From positions 1-64,000 of the forward strand of contig ABYL01000009.1 of NCBI GenBank assembly GCA_000173575.1: DNA of 64,000 bases. Direction: 5' to 3'. Both the position numbers and the translations under genes were made by a program. How positions within the stretch are numbered: position 1 is the stretch's first letter; each line of letters begins with the position of its first letter. Source of the DNA: Burkholderia sp. H160 (lineage in GTDB: Bacteria; Pseudomonadota; Gammaproteobacteria; Burkholderiales; Burkholderiaceae). The notes beneath the pieces were generated by a model. The model did no database searches. It was not told the DNA's origin and was given only the letters and a program-made list of their open reading frames with translations. Below, one piece after another: positions 42,765 to 51,481 of this stretch.

Positions 42765-43667
42765 CTACGTATTCGCAGGCAGCGCGACGCGTTCCAATAC
42801 CGTCATCGGGCCGAGCCTTTCGATCACATCCAGTTGCGCCGCGTCACGAACGAAGAGCGAACCCGCAAACCCGAGCGCGTTCACCGACACGCCTTCGACA
42901 CGCTCTTGCGATCTCGGCACGAGCAGCATCCAGCGCCGCGTGACGAGCAGGTTATAGGGCGTCGCATGACAGGATGTGCCGTCGAGTTCGACCACGCCGA
43001 CACCCGCCGCTTCGAGCAGCGTGCGATAGCGTGACAGCGCCAGCTTCGCCGCATCCGCCCGAGTCAACTCATCCGTGTCAAAGCGTGTGAAGGCATGCCG
43101 AAACGGCAGATCCGTCAAGTGTTTCTCCGCACTGAGCAGGGGCTCGATAGGCACGGGCGGATCGGTTTCCCCGAGCGGCAGCGGCGCGATCTGCAGATGC
43201 TTGTGCGGCTGGCTAGCGCCTGCCTCCATGCCCGCGTTGTAAAACCCGATGACGTCGAACTCGACCATGCACGTGATCAGCGCTTCGAAATCGGCAAGAT
43301 CGAGCAGCGCTTCCTGCCGTTCGAATTCGCGCGTGACGATCAGCAGATGATGATCGATCACGTTGAACTTGTTCAGCAACGCGAGATGCGTGTCGGAGAT
43401 ATCGCCGACGAACAGATCAGGATCGTAGGGAAGAAATGGATTCGCGTGAGAGCGCTTTTCCGTATGAAGCTTTCGTGCTTGCTCACGCTGCTGTTCCTTG
43501 CGCGTCAGGCTTGACACCTGACGCACGAGAAAGCGGACGCCGCCGCTTTCGATCACGGACTGTTGCGTATCAATCGGTTGCAGCGCGCCGCAACTGAGCG
43601 CATGTTCGGTCTGTCGCAGAATGGCCGGCCACAGCGTGCCCGGAATGAGGCGTCGTTGCAGTTCCAT
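42765..43667 (-). CDS. ATP adenylyltransferase / Ap4A phosphorylase
   Basis: A 300-residue APA1/APA2-type enzyme that splits diadenosine tetraphosphate to ADP and ATP with phosphate. The HIT-like active site is SQPHKHLQIAPLP, with His155 and His157; KFNVIDHHLLIVTREF upstream is also typical. It is 39 bases downstream of the adenosine-specific kinase gene on the same strand, giving a small nucleotide-salvage pair. Length fits the bacterial family. Confidence 0.88.
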   Translation of the reverse strand: MELQRRLIPGTLWPAILRQTEHALSCGALQPIDTQQSVIESGGVRFLVRQVSSLTRKEQQREQARKLHTEKRSHANPFLPYDPDLFVGDISDTHLALLNKFNVIDHHLLIVTREFERQEALLDLADFEALITCMVEFDVIGFYNAGMEAGASQPHKHLQIAPLPLGETDPPVPIEPLLSAEKHLTDLPFRHAFTRFDTDELTRADAAKLALSRYRTLLEAAGVGVVELDGTSCHATPYNLLVTRRWMLLVPRSQERVEGVSVNALGFAGSLFVRDAAQLDVIERLGPMTVLERVALPANT

Positions 43668-43706
43668 ATGATGTCGGCGCGCGTGAAGTCAGTGCAAGCG
43701 CAGCCG

Positions 43707-44192
43707 CTAAAGTTTGTAGCCTATCGTGCGCAAAAGATCCTTGCGCCATTGAATGTCTTCCGCGCTTTCGATACCGACCGGCGAAAAACCATCGATCACG
43801 CCGACGATGCCTCGGCCCAGATCCGTTTCAGCGATCAGCACTTCGACGGGGTTCGCTGTTGCGCAGAAGATGCGGCAGACCTCGGGCACGGCCTTGATCG
43901 TGTTCAGCACGTTGACGGGGAAAAAGCCGTCGCCCAGAAACACGAAGAAGCTATGGCCCGCGCCGACGTTGGTTGCGTTCTGGCATGCCATCTCGACGAG
44001 GCTCTCGTCCGTGCCGGAGTGCCGGACGAGGCGTTTGCCGGAGGCCTCGCAAAACGCGAGGCCGAACTTGATGCCGGGCACCGTGCCGACCATCGCTTCG
44101 TGAATATCCTCGACGGATTTGATGAAGTGGCTTTGCCCGAGAATGAAATTGGTCGCATCGGGCTTGACGACCTTGACGGCGGACAATTGCAT
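43707..44192 (-). CDS. Adenosine-specific kinase-like protein (DUF355)
   Basis: A 161-residue protein of the DUF355 family, members of which have been described as adenosine-specific kinases. ILGQSHFIKSVEDIHEAMVG, CEASGKRLVRHSGTDE and the C-terminal VGVIDGFSPVGIESAED are conserved-looking blocks. The biochemical role is based on archaeal members only. The start at 44192 (MQLSAVKVVKPDATN) is chosen over an in-frame codon at 44234. It is co-directional with the Ap4A phosphorylase gene. Confidence 0.82.
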   Translation of the reverse strand: MQLSAVKVVKPDATNFILGQSHFIKSVEDIHEAMVGTVPGIKFGLAFCEASGKRLVRHSGTDESLVEMACQNATNVGAGHSFFVFLGDGFFPVNVLNTIKAVPEVCRIFCATANPVEVLIAETDLGRGIVGVIDGFSPVGIESAEDIQWRKDLLRTIGYKL

Positions 44193-44431
44193 CTTGGACC
44201 TCGCTCCATTGCGGCAATACGCCGATGAAAACACGTCGAAGACAGGCCAACGCGACTGCAGATGGTTCGCGCGTCAGCAGGTCTTCGTCGATCCGGCTTC
44301 TAGCCTAGTACTAACCGTGCGTGAGCGAAAGCGACGCCGACTTTGCGAACATGGCCCGTGACGAGCGATTGAGGAGTGCGCGCGATGTACTATTTCCGCG
44401 GAAGCTCACGCCGGATATCGTGGAGTACATC

Positions 44432-44833
44432 ATGGGAAGCGCATGGAAACGTCGCTTCAAACTGCTTATCCAGCGTTTCTGGCAGCCAACCAGCGCGTGC
44501 ATGACCTGTATGCCGGGGAGCTGGGGCAACGTCATGAGCCTGACTCATTGGGCAATCGCATTCAAAACCGGGCTGCTCACCGGTGTGCTGGCCCTGCTGA
44601 TCACCTTCACGCCGGCGGCGAAGTATTTCGGGAATCGCTATGGCAACGCAGTGCTCGTCGGCTGCCTGACCGCAATCGGCGATTCCTACTCTCATCTGAG
44701 CCACTATCGCTTTCATGCTCTCGAACACATTGCGACGGGGGTCATGTCAGGCCTGTTTGCGCTCGCTGCGTCGTACCTGTTCGAGGACCGCGCGCGCCGC
44801 GTACGCGCAGTATGGTCACGTTTGTTCGGATAG
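44432..44833 (+). CDS. Small membrane protein, unknown function
   Basis: Predicted 133-residue protein starting MGSAWKRRFKLLIQRFWQP after GTGGAG; other in-frame starts exist at 44321 and 44534, so the N-terminus is uncertain. Three hydrophobic stretches (FKTGLLTGVLALLITFTPAA, YGNAVLVGCLTAIGDSYSHL, HIATGVMSGLFALAASYLF) contain several His residues. No domain recognised. It is transcribed toward the Flp pilus operon but 425 bases separate them. Confidence 0.55.
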   Translation: MGSAWKRRFKLLIQRFWQPTSACMTCMPGSWGNVMSLTHWAIAFKTGLLTGVLALLITFTPAAKYFGNRYGNAVLVGCLTAIGDSYSHLSHYRFHALEHIATGVMSGLFALAASYLFEDRARRVRAVWSRLFG

Positions 44834-45258
44834 TTCAAGCCTGCACCACTCACTTTCCAAATCTTGCATAAAAAGACACTTTAAACGTCACGCATGCAAG
44901 ATTCGACCGCGCACAGTGCCCCCTTTGGTGCGGTCCCGGCCTGGCTGAAATGACGGTCCTATGCTCATCCGATCAATAAACTGAATTGCGAGGTTTTCTA
45001 ACCTCTTTTCCCCAGTTTGCCGTTGCGAGGTCCCAGTATCCTCTGCAGCGTTGGAGGCTCCGGATGCTGTCCGCAGGTCGTCGCGCACGCAAACGTTTGC
45101 AAGTGAATTGTAAACCCGCAACTCGTGCGTTCTTTTCGCTCCTGGTTCTGACAGGTCAGCCCTTCAACGAGTGAAGCAGAAACACGTCGCATCGCGTTTT
45201 AACGTGGCTTCATTCTTTCGGCATCCATACAAAAGTGAACCTCACTTACGGAGTCATC
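44834..45258 (+). promoter_or_regulatory. Long leader region of the Flp/Tad pilus operon
   Basis: These 425 bases hold no gene I can support. They contain a perfect 10-base inverted repeat AATCTTGCAT...ATGCAAGATT (44860-44869 and 44894-44903), a small hairpin GAGGTT-TTCT-AACCTC followed by TTTT (44990-45009), and a direct repeat TTGCGAGGT (44986 and 45023). Together they suggest an operator and possible attenuator before flp. Function is inferred. Confidence 0.45.
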
Positions 45259-45447
45259 ATGCTTCAATTCATAAAGTCTCTGTCGCGCGACGAGCGTGGC
45301 GTTAGCGCGCTGGAGTATGCGGTGCTCGCCGGCATCGTGGTCATCGCGGTCGTGGCGGCCGGCTCTATTTTCGGCAGCACTACCGGTGGTCTGCCCGCGC
45401 TGTTCCAGAACATGATCACGAAGGTGACGAACGCACAGAACGCTTAA
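45259..45447 (+). CDS. flp: Flp family type IVb pilin
   Basis: The 62-residue major pilin of the Tad pilus. The leader ends at Gly14 and the mature protein begins VSALEYAVLAGIVVIAVV, with the required Glu at mature position +5 and Tyr at +6. CpaA, encoded next, would cut after Gly14. The start at 45259 follows CGGAG. A strong GC hairpin between flp and cpaA would let the pilin be made in excess of the assembly machinery. Confidence 0.95.
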   Translation: MLQFIKSLSRDERGVSALEYAVLAGIVVIAVVAAGSIFGSTTGGLPALFQNMITKVTNAQNA

Positions 45448-45481
45448 TCGATATCCCAGGCACGGTCGGACCAACGGGCCA

Positions 45482-45508
45482 GCCCGGCTTCCCGATGGGG
45501 CGCCGGGC
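45482..45508 (+). terminator. GC-rich hairpin between flp and cpaA
   Basis: GCCCGGC pairs with GCCGGGC; inside the loop CCC and GGG can pair as well. It has no T-tract, so it may act as an RNA-stabilising or partial-stop element. Confidence 0.5.
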
Positions 45509-45544
45509 GTCCCGGGCACAGCGGCGAACGAGGAAAAGCCAACC

Positions 45545-46030
45545 ATGCTGTACGCAGCGAAATCAGCGGCTTGTCTGGTACTGGCATCACTGGCGGTGGG
45601 CGATATCCGCTCGCGCCGCTTGCCGACGCGCGCCGTGCTGCTAGTGGCCTGTCTTTACGGGGTCGATGCCGCTGTTACCGGGGTCAGCATCGTGTCGCTC
45701 GCGGCTCACCTCGGTGCTGCCGCCATCGGCTTTGCGCTATTTGCGCTCCTGTTCCGCTGCGGCTGGATGGGCGGCGGCGACGTCAAGCTTGCCGCCGCTG
45801 TTTTCCTGTGGGCGGGTCCTGCCTACGCATGGCCGGTGTTTTCCATCGTCTCTTTCTGCGGCCTGGTCCTCGGCTTGATGGCGCTGATCATGGGTCTCTT
45901 CCGCAGACATGCGACGCATACCTTCCGGGCCTCCATGCAGCTCGCCTCACCGCGCGGCGTGCCCTACGGCGTCGCGCTCGCACTCGGCGGCATCGCGGCC
46001 GTGTGGCTACCCGTCTTGAACTCGCTGTAG
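45545..46030 (+). CDS. cpaA: CpaA/TadV prepilin peptidase
   Basis: A 161-residue A24-family aspartic peptidase in the inner membrane. The two catalytic Asp are visible as Asp20 in VGDIRSRRLP and Asp79 in GGGDVKLAAA. It lacks the N-methylase domain, as usual for Tad systems. It processes the Flp prepilin and the TadE-type pseudopilins encoded downstream. Second gene of the operon. Confidence 0.93.
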   Translation: MLYAAKSAACLVLASLAVGDIRSRRLPTRAVLLVACLYGVDAAVTGVSIVSLAAHLGAAAIGFALFALLFRCGWMGGGDVKLAAAVFLWAGPAYAWPVFSIVSFCGLVLGLMALIMGLFRRHATHTFRASMQLASPRGVPYGVALALGGIAAVWLPVLNSL

Positions 46031-46057
46031 CCGATCTGACAGCCGATCGCCACGCCC

Positions 46058-47066
46058 ATGCCCAGAATTCTCAAGATCGTCATCCTCGTGATACTCGCCT
46101 CGGTCGGCGCGATCATTTTCCGCGCGCTGTTCGTCGCCGCATCGCAGCCGGGTCAGGCGCGGCCGCCGGCGATGGATCGGGTGCGCGTCGCAGCCGCGGA
46201 TCTGCCGGAAGGCATGTTGCTGCGCGAGAGTGACCTCGCCTGGAAAGAGGTGCCTCACAAGCAGGTCCTGCAGGGCGCGCTGGTCAAAGGCGATGCCGAA
46301 AGCGCAGAGGCGACGGACCTGAAAGGCGATGTGCTGCGCCACGCGGTGACAGCCGGCACGATGCTGGGCACCGCGGATGTCATTCCGCCTAATGCCCCGG
46401 GTTTTCTCGCTGCCGCATTGAAGCCCGGCATGCGTGCCATTTCAGTTGCCATCGACGACGTTTCGGGCAACGCCGGCCTGATCCAGCCTGGTGACTACGT
46501 CGACGTGCTGCTCACACAGCAACTCGACGGGCCGGTGCATGCGCCGCAGAACACCGCTCGCTCGGTGGAAAGCGAGACGGTGGTCAACCGGGTTCGCGTG
46601 CTCGCGGTCGGCTCGATCTTCCAGCGGCCCAAGGCAGATGCGGCAGACGCGAATACGCGGGCGCGAACCGTGACGTTCGAGGTCACGCCTCATACCGCGC
46701 AGGTGATCGCCGTCGCGACTCACCTCGGTTCGCTGTCGCTCGCGCTGCGCAGTTTTGCGACCAGCGATCGCAATCCGCCCGTCATCGCCAATGAGACGCT
46801 GCCGCAAACACCGCCCGTGTGGGCCGGCGACGTCCTCGCGTGCCTTGTCGACGGTACGCGTATCGGCGCGCAGCGCGGCAGGGTCGGTCCCGGCTGCCGC
46901 GCACCCGGTGATCGTCTACCGCGGCTCCAAGGTATCGGATGTGGGCGGGGACACGAGACTGCAAGGCAGTACTGGCGCAGCGGGTGTGCCACCGCTGCCG
47001 GCGAACCCGCCGACGACGGTTGCCGGGCAGAATCCGTCGCCGGAACAGCCCACGACACAACGCTGA
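46058..47066 (+). pseudogene. cpaB: cpaB/rcpC, frameshifted in this sequence
   Basis: CpaB is a periplasmic SAF-domain protein needed for Tad pilus secretion. The first frame gives an N-terminal helix, then DRVRVAAADLPEGMLLRESD and GNAGLIQPGDYVDVLLTQQL, normal up to VWAGDV (about residue 259). After that the frame turns into Arg/Cys-rich nonsense and runs on to 47185 over the cpaC start. The expected tail is in the +1 frame: AAAHPVIVYRGSKVSDVGGD, ending PTTQR with TGA at 47064-47066. One extra C in GTCCTCG near 46834 explains it. Real inactivation or sequencing error cannot be told apart here. Confidence 0.8.
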
Positions 47067-47115
47067 CCCTTCGGCTTGCCCAGGCGGTGAGACCGGACAT
47101 TAACAGGAAGGATTC

Positions 47116-48480
47116 ATGTTGCATCGTGTCTATTCGGCAGTGCATGTGCGGTGGATTGCCGGATTCGGACTGGCGATCGCACTGATGCATGGCGCGCTCG
47201 CTGCGAGCGGCGATCCGTCGCTGGCGATCGCGGCAGGCGGGGGCGAAATGCTGCACCTGCCAGAAGCAGCGGTCGCGGTATTCGTCGCCGATCCGGATGT
47301 CGCGGACGTGCATGTACCGACGCCTGAAACGGTATTCGTGCTCGGCAAAAAGGCGGGCACCACGACCTTGTTCGCGCTCGGCGCCCACAATCGCACGATC
47401 CTGCGCGAAACCGTCGTGGTCAGTGCGGATACGCCTTCGATACAGCGCATGCTCGACGCCCGTTTCCCGCAATTTCAGCTGACCCTGACCGCAGCGCCCG
47501 GTTCGCTGATGGTGGCCGGGCGCGTGCCCGACGCGGCGGCCGCGGACGCCGTGATGCAGTCCCTTACCCCCTATCTGCACGACAAAGAGACGCTGGTCAA
47601 CCGGCTGACGCTAACGCGGCCCATCCAGGTGCACTTGCGCGTGCGTATCACCGAAGTGGACCGCAACGTGACGCAGCAGTTGGGCATCAACTGGAACGCA
47701 CTCGGCCAAAGCGGGAACTTCATCGGCGGCCTCTTCAACGGCCGGGCGGGTTCAGCCACGACGACGCTTTCGTCAACCGGCGCATTCTCTATTCTTGGGG
47801 CCTTTCAGGCAGGCAAATGGGCGATTGACGGGGTGCTCGACGCGCTCGATCAGGAAGGCTTGATCACGATGCTCGCGGAACCGAACCTCACCGCGATGTC
47901 CGGTGAAACCGCCAGTTTCCTCGCGGGCGGTGAGTTTCCGATTCCCGTCCCGCAAGGCCAGACCAATTCGATCACGATCGAGTTCAAACCCTACGGCGTG
48001 TCGCTCGATTTCACGCCTACGGTGCTGGCGGATAACCGGATCAGCCTCAAGGTGCGCCCTGAAGTCAGCGAGCTCGATACGACCAACGGCGTAACGATCG
48101 ACAGCATCAAGGTGCCCGCGCTGACCGTGCGCCGCGTCGAAACCACCGTCGAATTGTCGAGTGGACAAAGCTTCGCCATTGGCGGCCTGCTGCAGAGCAA
48201 TACCAGCGACGTCCTCGCGGAGTTGCCAGGCCTTGGCAAGCTTCCGGTCCTGGGCAAGCTGTTCTCGTCGAAGAGCTATCTCAACAACAAGTCCGAAGTG
48301 GTGGTCATCGTGACGCCGTACATCGTGCAGCCCGCTGAACCCGGTCGTCTGCGGCAACCGATCGACACCATCGTGCATCCCAGCAGCGACATCGAGTATG
48401 TGTTGCAGAGCAGGCTCGGGATCGATCCGCTGTCGGGCAGCGTGCCGCGCCTCGTCGGGGCTGCGGGCTTCGTCTACTGA
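47116..48480 (+). CDS. cpaC: CpaC/RcpA, Tad pilus secretin
   Basis: The outer-membrane secretin through which the Flp pilus leaves the cell. The product is 454 residues: signal sequence (about 1-30), an N-terminal pilus-assembly domain (EMLHLPEAAVAVFVADPDVA), a BON-like domain, and the secretin core with VPALTVRRVETTVELSSGQS, SFAIGGLLQSNTSD and ELPGLGKLPVLGKLF. The start at 47116 follows AGGAAGG. The misread tail of the frameshifted cpaB would overlap its first 70 bases. Confidence 0.95.
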   Translation: MLHRVYSAVHVRWIAGFGLAIALMHGALAASGDPSLAIAAGGGEMLHLPEAAVAVFVADPDVADVHVPTPETVFVLGKKAGTTTLFALGAHNRTILRETVVVSADTPSIQRMLDARFPQFQLTLTAAPGSLMVAGRVPDAAAADAVMQSLTPYLHDKETLVNRLTLTRPIQVHLRVRITEVDRNVTQQLGINWNALGQSGNFIGGLFNGRAGSATTTLSSTGAFSILGAFQAGKWAIDGVLDALDQEGLITMLAEPNLTAMSGETASFLAGGEFPIPVPQGQTNSITIEFKPYGVSLDFTPTVLADNRISLKVRPEVSELDTTNGVTIDSIKVPALTVRRVETTVELSSGQSFAIGGLLQSNTSDVLAELPGLGKLPVLGKLFSSKSYLNNKSEVVVIVTPYIVQPAEPGRLRQPIDTIVHPSSDIEYVLQSRLGIDPLSGSVPRLVGAAGFVY

Positions 48481-48498
48481 CCTATCGGGAAACATGCC

Positions 48499-48873
48499 AT
48501 GCTCCTTCGACTGATCGGTATTGGACTGGTGCCGCTTCTGCTGCCGGGCTGCATGTCCGCGACCCCGCCGCTCGGGCTTCCCGATGCATCGATGGTCGGC
48601 TTCGACGGCCAATACGCGATCGCGCCGGACTGCGCGACGCTGGTGCAGCCGTCGCATCTGATCTATGCGGGTCATGCGCGCCCAGGTATCCCATTCGGCT
48701 GCGCGACGCTGACGAATCTCGCGGTGATGCTCGCGCGGCCTGAGGATCTCATCGCTCCGCTGCCCTACGCCGGCAGCGATGTAACGACGGCCGCAGGCGC
48801 GGTGCGCCGCTTTGAAGAAGGCCGCGTGAAGCAGCCCAACGCGACGTCGACGACGACTTCATCGACACACTGA
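48499..48873 (+). CDS. cpaD: CpaD-like Tad pilus lipoprotein
   Basis: A 124-residue lipoprotein with lipobox LLPGC at residues 14-18. GCATLTNLAVMLARPEDLI matches the conserved core of CpaD/RcpB proteins, which help secretin function in the outer membrane. It is shorter than Caulobacter CpaD, as is usual in Burkholderiales. A Thr/Ser-rich tail ends it. It lies 18 bases after cpaC and 8 before cpaE. Confidence 0.82.
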   Translation: MLLRLIGIGLVPLLLPGCMSATPPLGLPDASMVGFDGQYAIAPDCATLVQPSHLIYAGHARPGIPFGCATLTNLAVMLARPEDLIAPLPYAGSDVTTAAGAVRRFEEGRVKQPNATSTTTSSTH

Positions 48874-48881
48874 CTCTCCCC

Positions 48882-50099
48882 ATGAATGCGATCGACATGC
48901 TTCGCCCCTCGAGTTCGACCGCAGCGCAAGCGGTCGATCTGCTTGCGGTCTTCTCTGACGCGGCCAGCGTCGATGCCGCGAAGAGTCTGATCGTCGATCA
49001 GGCGATCCCGAATGCGCACGCGCAGATCGGCAACATCGACGACGCGATCCGTCTGCTGCAGAATCTCCCGCGGCCGCCGAGCCAGTTGCTGGTCGACGTA
49101 TCCGGCTCCGACATGCCATTGTCGGACCTCGCTCGACTGGCCGACGTGTGTGCGCCGTCGGTCGCCGTCGTCGTGATCGGCGATCGCAACGATGTCGGTC
49201 TGTATCGCAGCCTGCTCGAGATCGGCATCCAGGACTATCTCGTGAAGCCGGTGACGGTCGAACTGCTTCTGCGCGCACTGTCGGCGCGTGATCCGTCCGC
49301 CCAGGTGCGCACCGGCAAGGTGATCAGCTTCGTTGGCGCACGCGGTGGCGTAGGTTTGACGACGATCGCCGTCTCGTTGGCGCGTCATCTCGCGGATGAG
49401 ACGCTCAGACATGTGGTGTACGTCGACCTGAATCTGCATGGCGGGGCGGCCGTTTCGATGCTGGGGCTGCCCGCAAGCAACGGGCTGACCGATCTGTTGC
49501 AGGACACGCGCAGCATCGATCCGCAGGCACTCGATCGCGCGGTGGTGGCAGCCGGCGAACGGCTCTACACGCTGTCGTCCGAGCTTCCCTATGAAACGGA
49601 GTTCGCCGTGCTTCCGGGCGCACTCGCGGAGCTGATCAGCACGCTCAAGCGCCGCTTCCATTATGTGCTGCTCGATCTGCCGGCCCGCAGTGGCGGCAGC
49701 GTCGAAGAGGCGCTCGACGCATCACAGGTCGTCTGCATCGTGGCGGATCCTTCCGTGTATGCGGCACGCGAGTGCATGCGCCTGCTGCGCTTCACCGAAG
49801 ATCGCTCGGGCGAACCGGTGATCTCGGTGCTGCTGAACAATCAGCTCGAACCCGTCGCGGACCGCGTCCAGCCGCTGGACTTCAAGCGCGCGATCGGTCG
49901 CGCCGTCGTGCACGAATTGCCGTACGATCCCAAGCCGCTCGCGCGGGCCGAAAACCTCGGCGAACCGGTCGGCGCTCGCGGGAACCCTCAGGGATTCGCC
50001 GCCGCTATCGAACGCGTCGCAAGCAGCCTCACTGGCCGTGAGTCTCCGGCACCTGCTCCCTGGCACGCGCGGTTATTCAAAATGCGGAGAACTGGCTGA
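48882..50099 (+). CDS. cpaE: CpaE/TadZ, polar localisation ATPase-like protein
   Basis: A 405-residue protein. An N-terminal receiver-like domain (about 18-135) is followed by a MinD/ParA-type domain. The P-loop region FVGARGGVGLTTIAV lacks both Lys of the deviant Walker A motif KGGxGKT, as in many TadZ proteins with weak or no ATPase activity. DLNLHGGAAVSMLG and LLDLPARSG follow. TadZ marks the cell pole or site for Tad assembly. Its stop overlaps the cpaF start by one base. Confidence 0.92.
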   Translation: MNAIDMLRPSSSTAAQAVDLLAVFSDAASVDAAKSLIVDQAIPNAHAQIGNIDDAIRLLQNLPRPPSQLLVDVSGSDMPLSDLARLADVCAPSVAVVVIGDRNDVGLYRSLLEIGIQDYLVKPVTVELLLRALSARDPSAQVRTGKVISFVGARGGVGLTTIAVSLARHLADETLRHVVYVDLNLHGGAAVSMLGLPASNGLTDLLQDTRSIDPQALDRAVVAAGERLYTLSSELPYETEFAVLPGALAELISTLKRRFHYVLLDLPARSGGSVEEALDASQVVCIVADPSVYAARECMRLLRFTEDRSGEPVISVLLNNQLEPVADRVQPLDFKRAIGRAVVHELPYDPKPLARAENLGEPVGARGNPQGFAAAIERVASSLTGRESPAPAPWHARLFKMRRTG

Positions 50100-51481
50100 T
50101 GTTTGGCGTCAAAAAACATATCCCGCAGCCCTTGCCGTTCGCCGACACAGAAACTGCGCAGCCCACGGCGCCCGCGCCCGCACCCGTGCAGCCGCGCACG
50201 CCGCCTGACGGCTACGAGACCGTGATTCGCTCGGACAACTTCAAGAAAATCCGCGCGGTCGTTTTTGCGTCGATGAACATGTCTGCCGCGCTGATGAAAA
50301 CGCGCGACCAGGTACGCGCAGGCATCGAGGAAATCGCTGCCGACGCGGTGGCACGCGAACAGCTGCACATCACGCCTTCCGAGCAGGCCCAGATCGTCGG
50401 CGAAATCCTCAATGACATGTTTGGTGTCGGGCCCATCGAACCGCTGCTGGCTGATGATGCGGTGACCGATATCCTCGTCAACGGTCCGGATCAGGTCTAT
50501 GCCGAGCGGCACGGCCGGCTTGAACTGACGCCGCTGAAGTTCCGCGACAACGCGCATGTGACCAACGTCGCGCAGCGCATTGCGGCCGCGGTGGGCCGAC
50601 GCGTCGACGAAAGCAGCCCGATGGTCGACGCGCGGCTGGCCGACGGAAGCCGCGTCAACGTCGTGCTGCCGCCGATCGCGCTACGCGGCGCATCGATCTC
50701 GATCCGGAAGTTCTCGCGGCGCAATATCACGTTCGCCAGGATGGCGCAGCAAGGCAACATGTCGCCGGAGATGGTCCGCGTGCTGAAGATCGCCGGGGCG
50801 TGTCGTCTGAACATCATCATCTCGGGCGGTACCGGTTCGGGCAAGACGACGTTGCTCAATGCTCTGTCGCATCACATCGACGAACACGAACGTGTCGTGA
50901 CCATCGAGGACGCCGCGGAACTGCAATTGCAGCAACCCCACGTCGTCAGCCTCGAAACGCGCCCCGAGAACAGCGAGGGACTGGGTGCGGTGACGCAGAG
51001 AGACCTCGTGCGCAACGCATTGCGGATGCGTCCCGACCGCATCATTCTGGGCGAAACACGTGGACCGGAGGCCTTCGACGTACTGCAGGCCATGAACACC
51101 GGTCACGACGGTTCGATGACGACGATTCACGCGAATACGCCACGCGACGCGATCACCCGGCTCGAAAGCATGGTGATGATGGCGAACGGCAACCTGCCGC
51201 TGACCGCGATCAGACGCCAGATCGCGAGTGCCGTGCATTTGATCCTGCAGATCGAACGCATGCGCGACGGCGTGCGCCGCGTCACGCGCGTTACCGAGCT
51301 TGCCGGCATGGAAGGCGACGTGATCATCACGCAAGATCTGTTCGCGTTTCGCTACGACGCCAGCGCCTATCAGGAAGACGTGAAGGGCACCTTCGAGTCG
51401 TCGTCGCTGCGTCCGGTGTTCGCGACACGCGCTGCCTACTACGGCCTCGAGACGGCCCTGATGGAGGCGTTACGGCCATGA
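50099..51481 (+). CDS. cpaF: CpaF/TadA, Tad pilus secretion ATPase
   Basis: The 460-residue motor ATPase for pilus extension and retraction, on the cytoplasmic face. The Walker A motif is [11 protein letters not shown] at about 241-251, with the Asp box around [11 protein letters not shown] and the Walker B region [14 protein letters not shown], then a His box in MTTIHANTP. The first 45 residues are Pro/Ala-rich. Its stop overlaps the tadB ATG (51478-51481), so coupling is tight. Confidence 0.96.
   Translation: MFGVKKHIPQPLPFADTETAQPTAPAPAPVQPRTPPDGYETVIRSDNFKKIRAVVFASMNMSAALMKTRDQVRAGIEEIAADAVAREQLHITPSEQAQIVGEILNDMFGVGPIEPLLADDAVTDILVNGPDQVYAERHGRLELTPLKFRDNAHVTNVAQRIAAAVGRRVDESSPMVDARLADGSRVNVVLPPIALRGASISIRKFSRRNITFARMAQQGNMSPEMVRVLKIAGACRLNIIISGGTGSGKTTLLNALSHHIDEHERVVTIEDAAELQLQQPHVVSLETRPENSEGLGAVTQRDLVRNALRMRPDRIILGETRGPEAFDVLQAMNTGHDGSMTTIHANTPRDAITRLESMVMMANGNLPLTAIRRQIASAVHLILQIERMRDGVRRVTRVTELAGMEGDVIITQDLFAFRYDASAYQEDVKGTFESSSLRPVFATRAAYYGLETALMEALRP

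Noticed and set aside
46833-47185. A natural alternative C-terminus for CpaB
   Set aside because: The residues are Cys/Arg-rich and unlike the family, overlap cpaC, and the expected YRGSK tail is present in the next frame.
50800-51477. Longer N-terminus for TadB
   Set aside because: The stretch is an out-of-frame reading of cpaF; the TadB start at 51478 overlaps the cpaF stop in the usual way.
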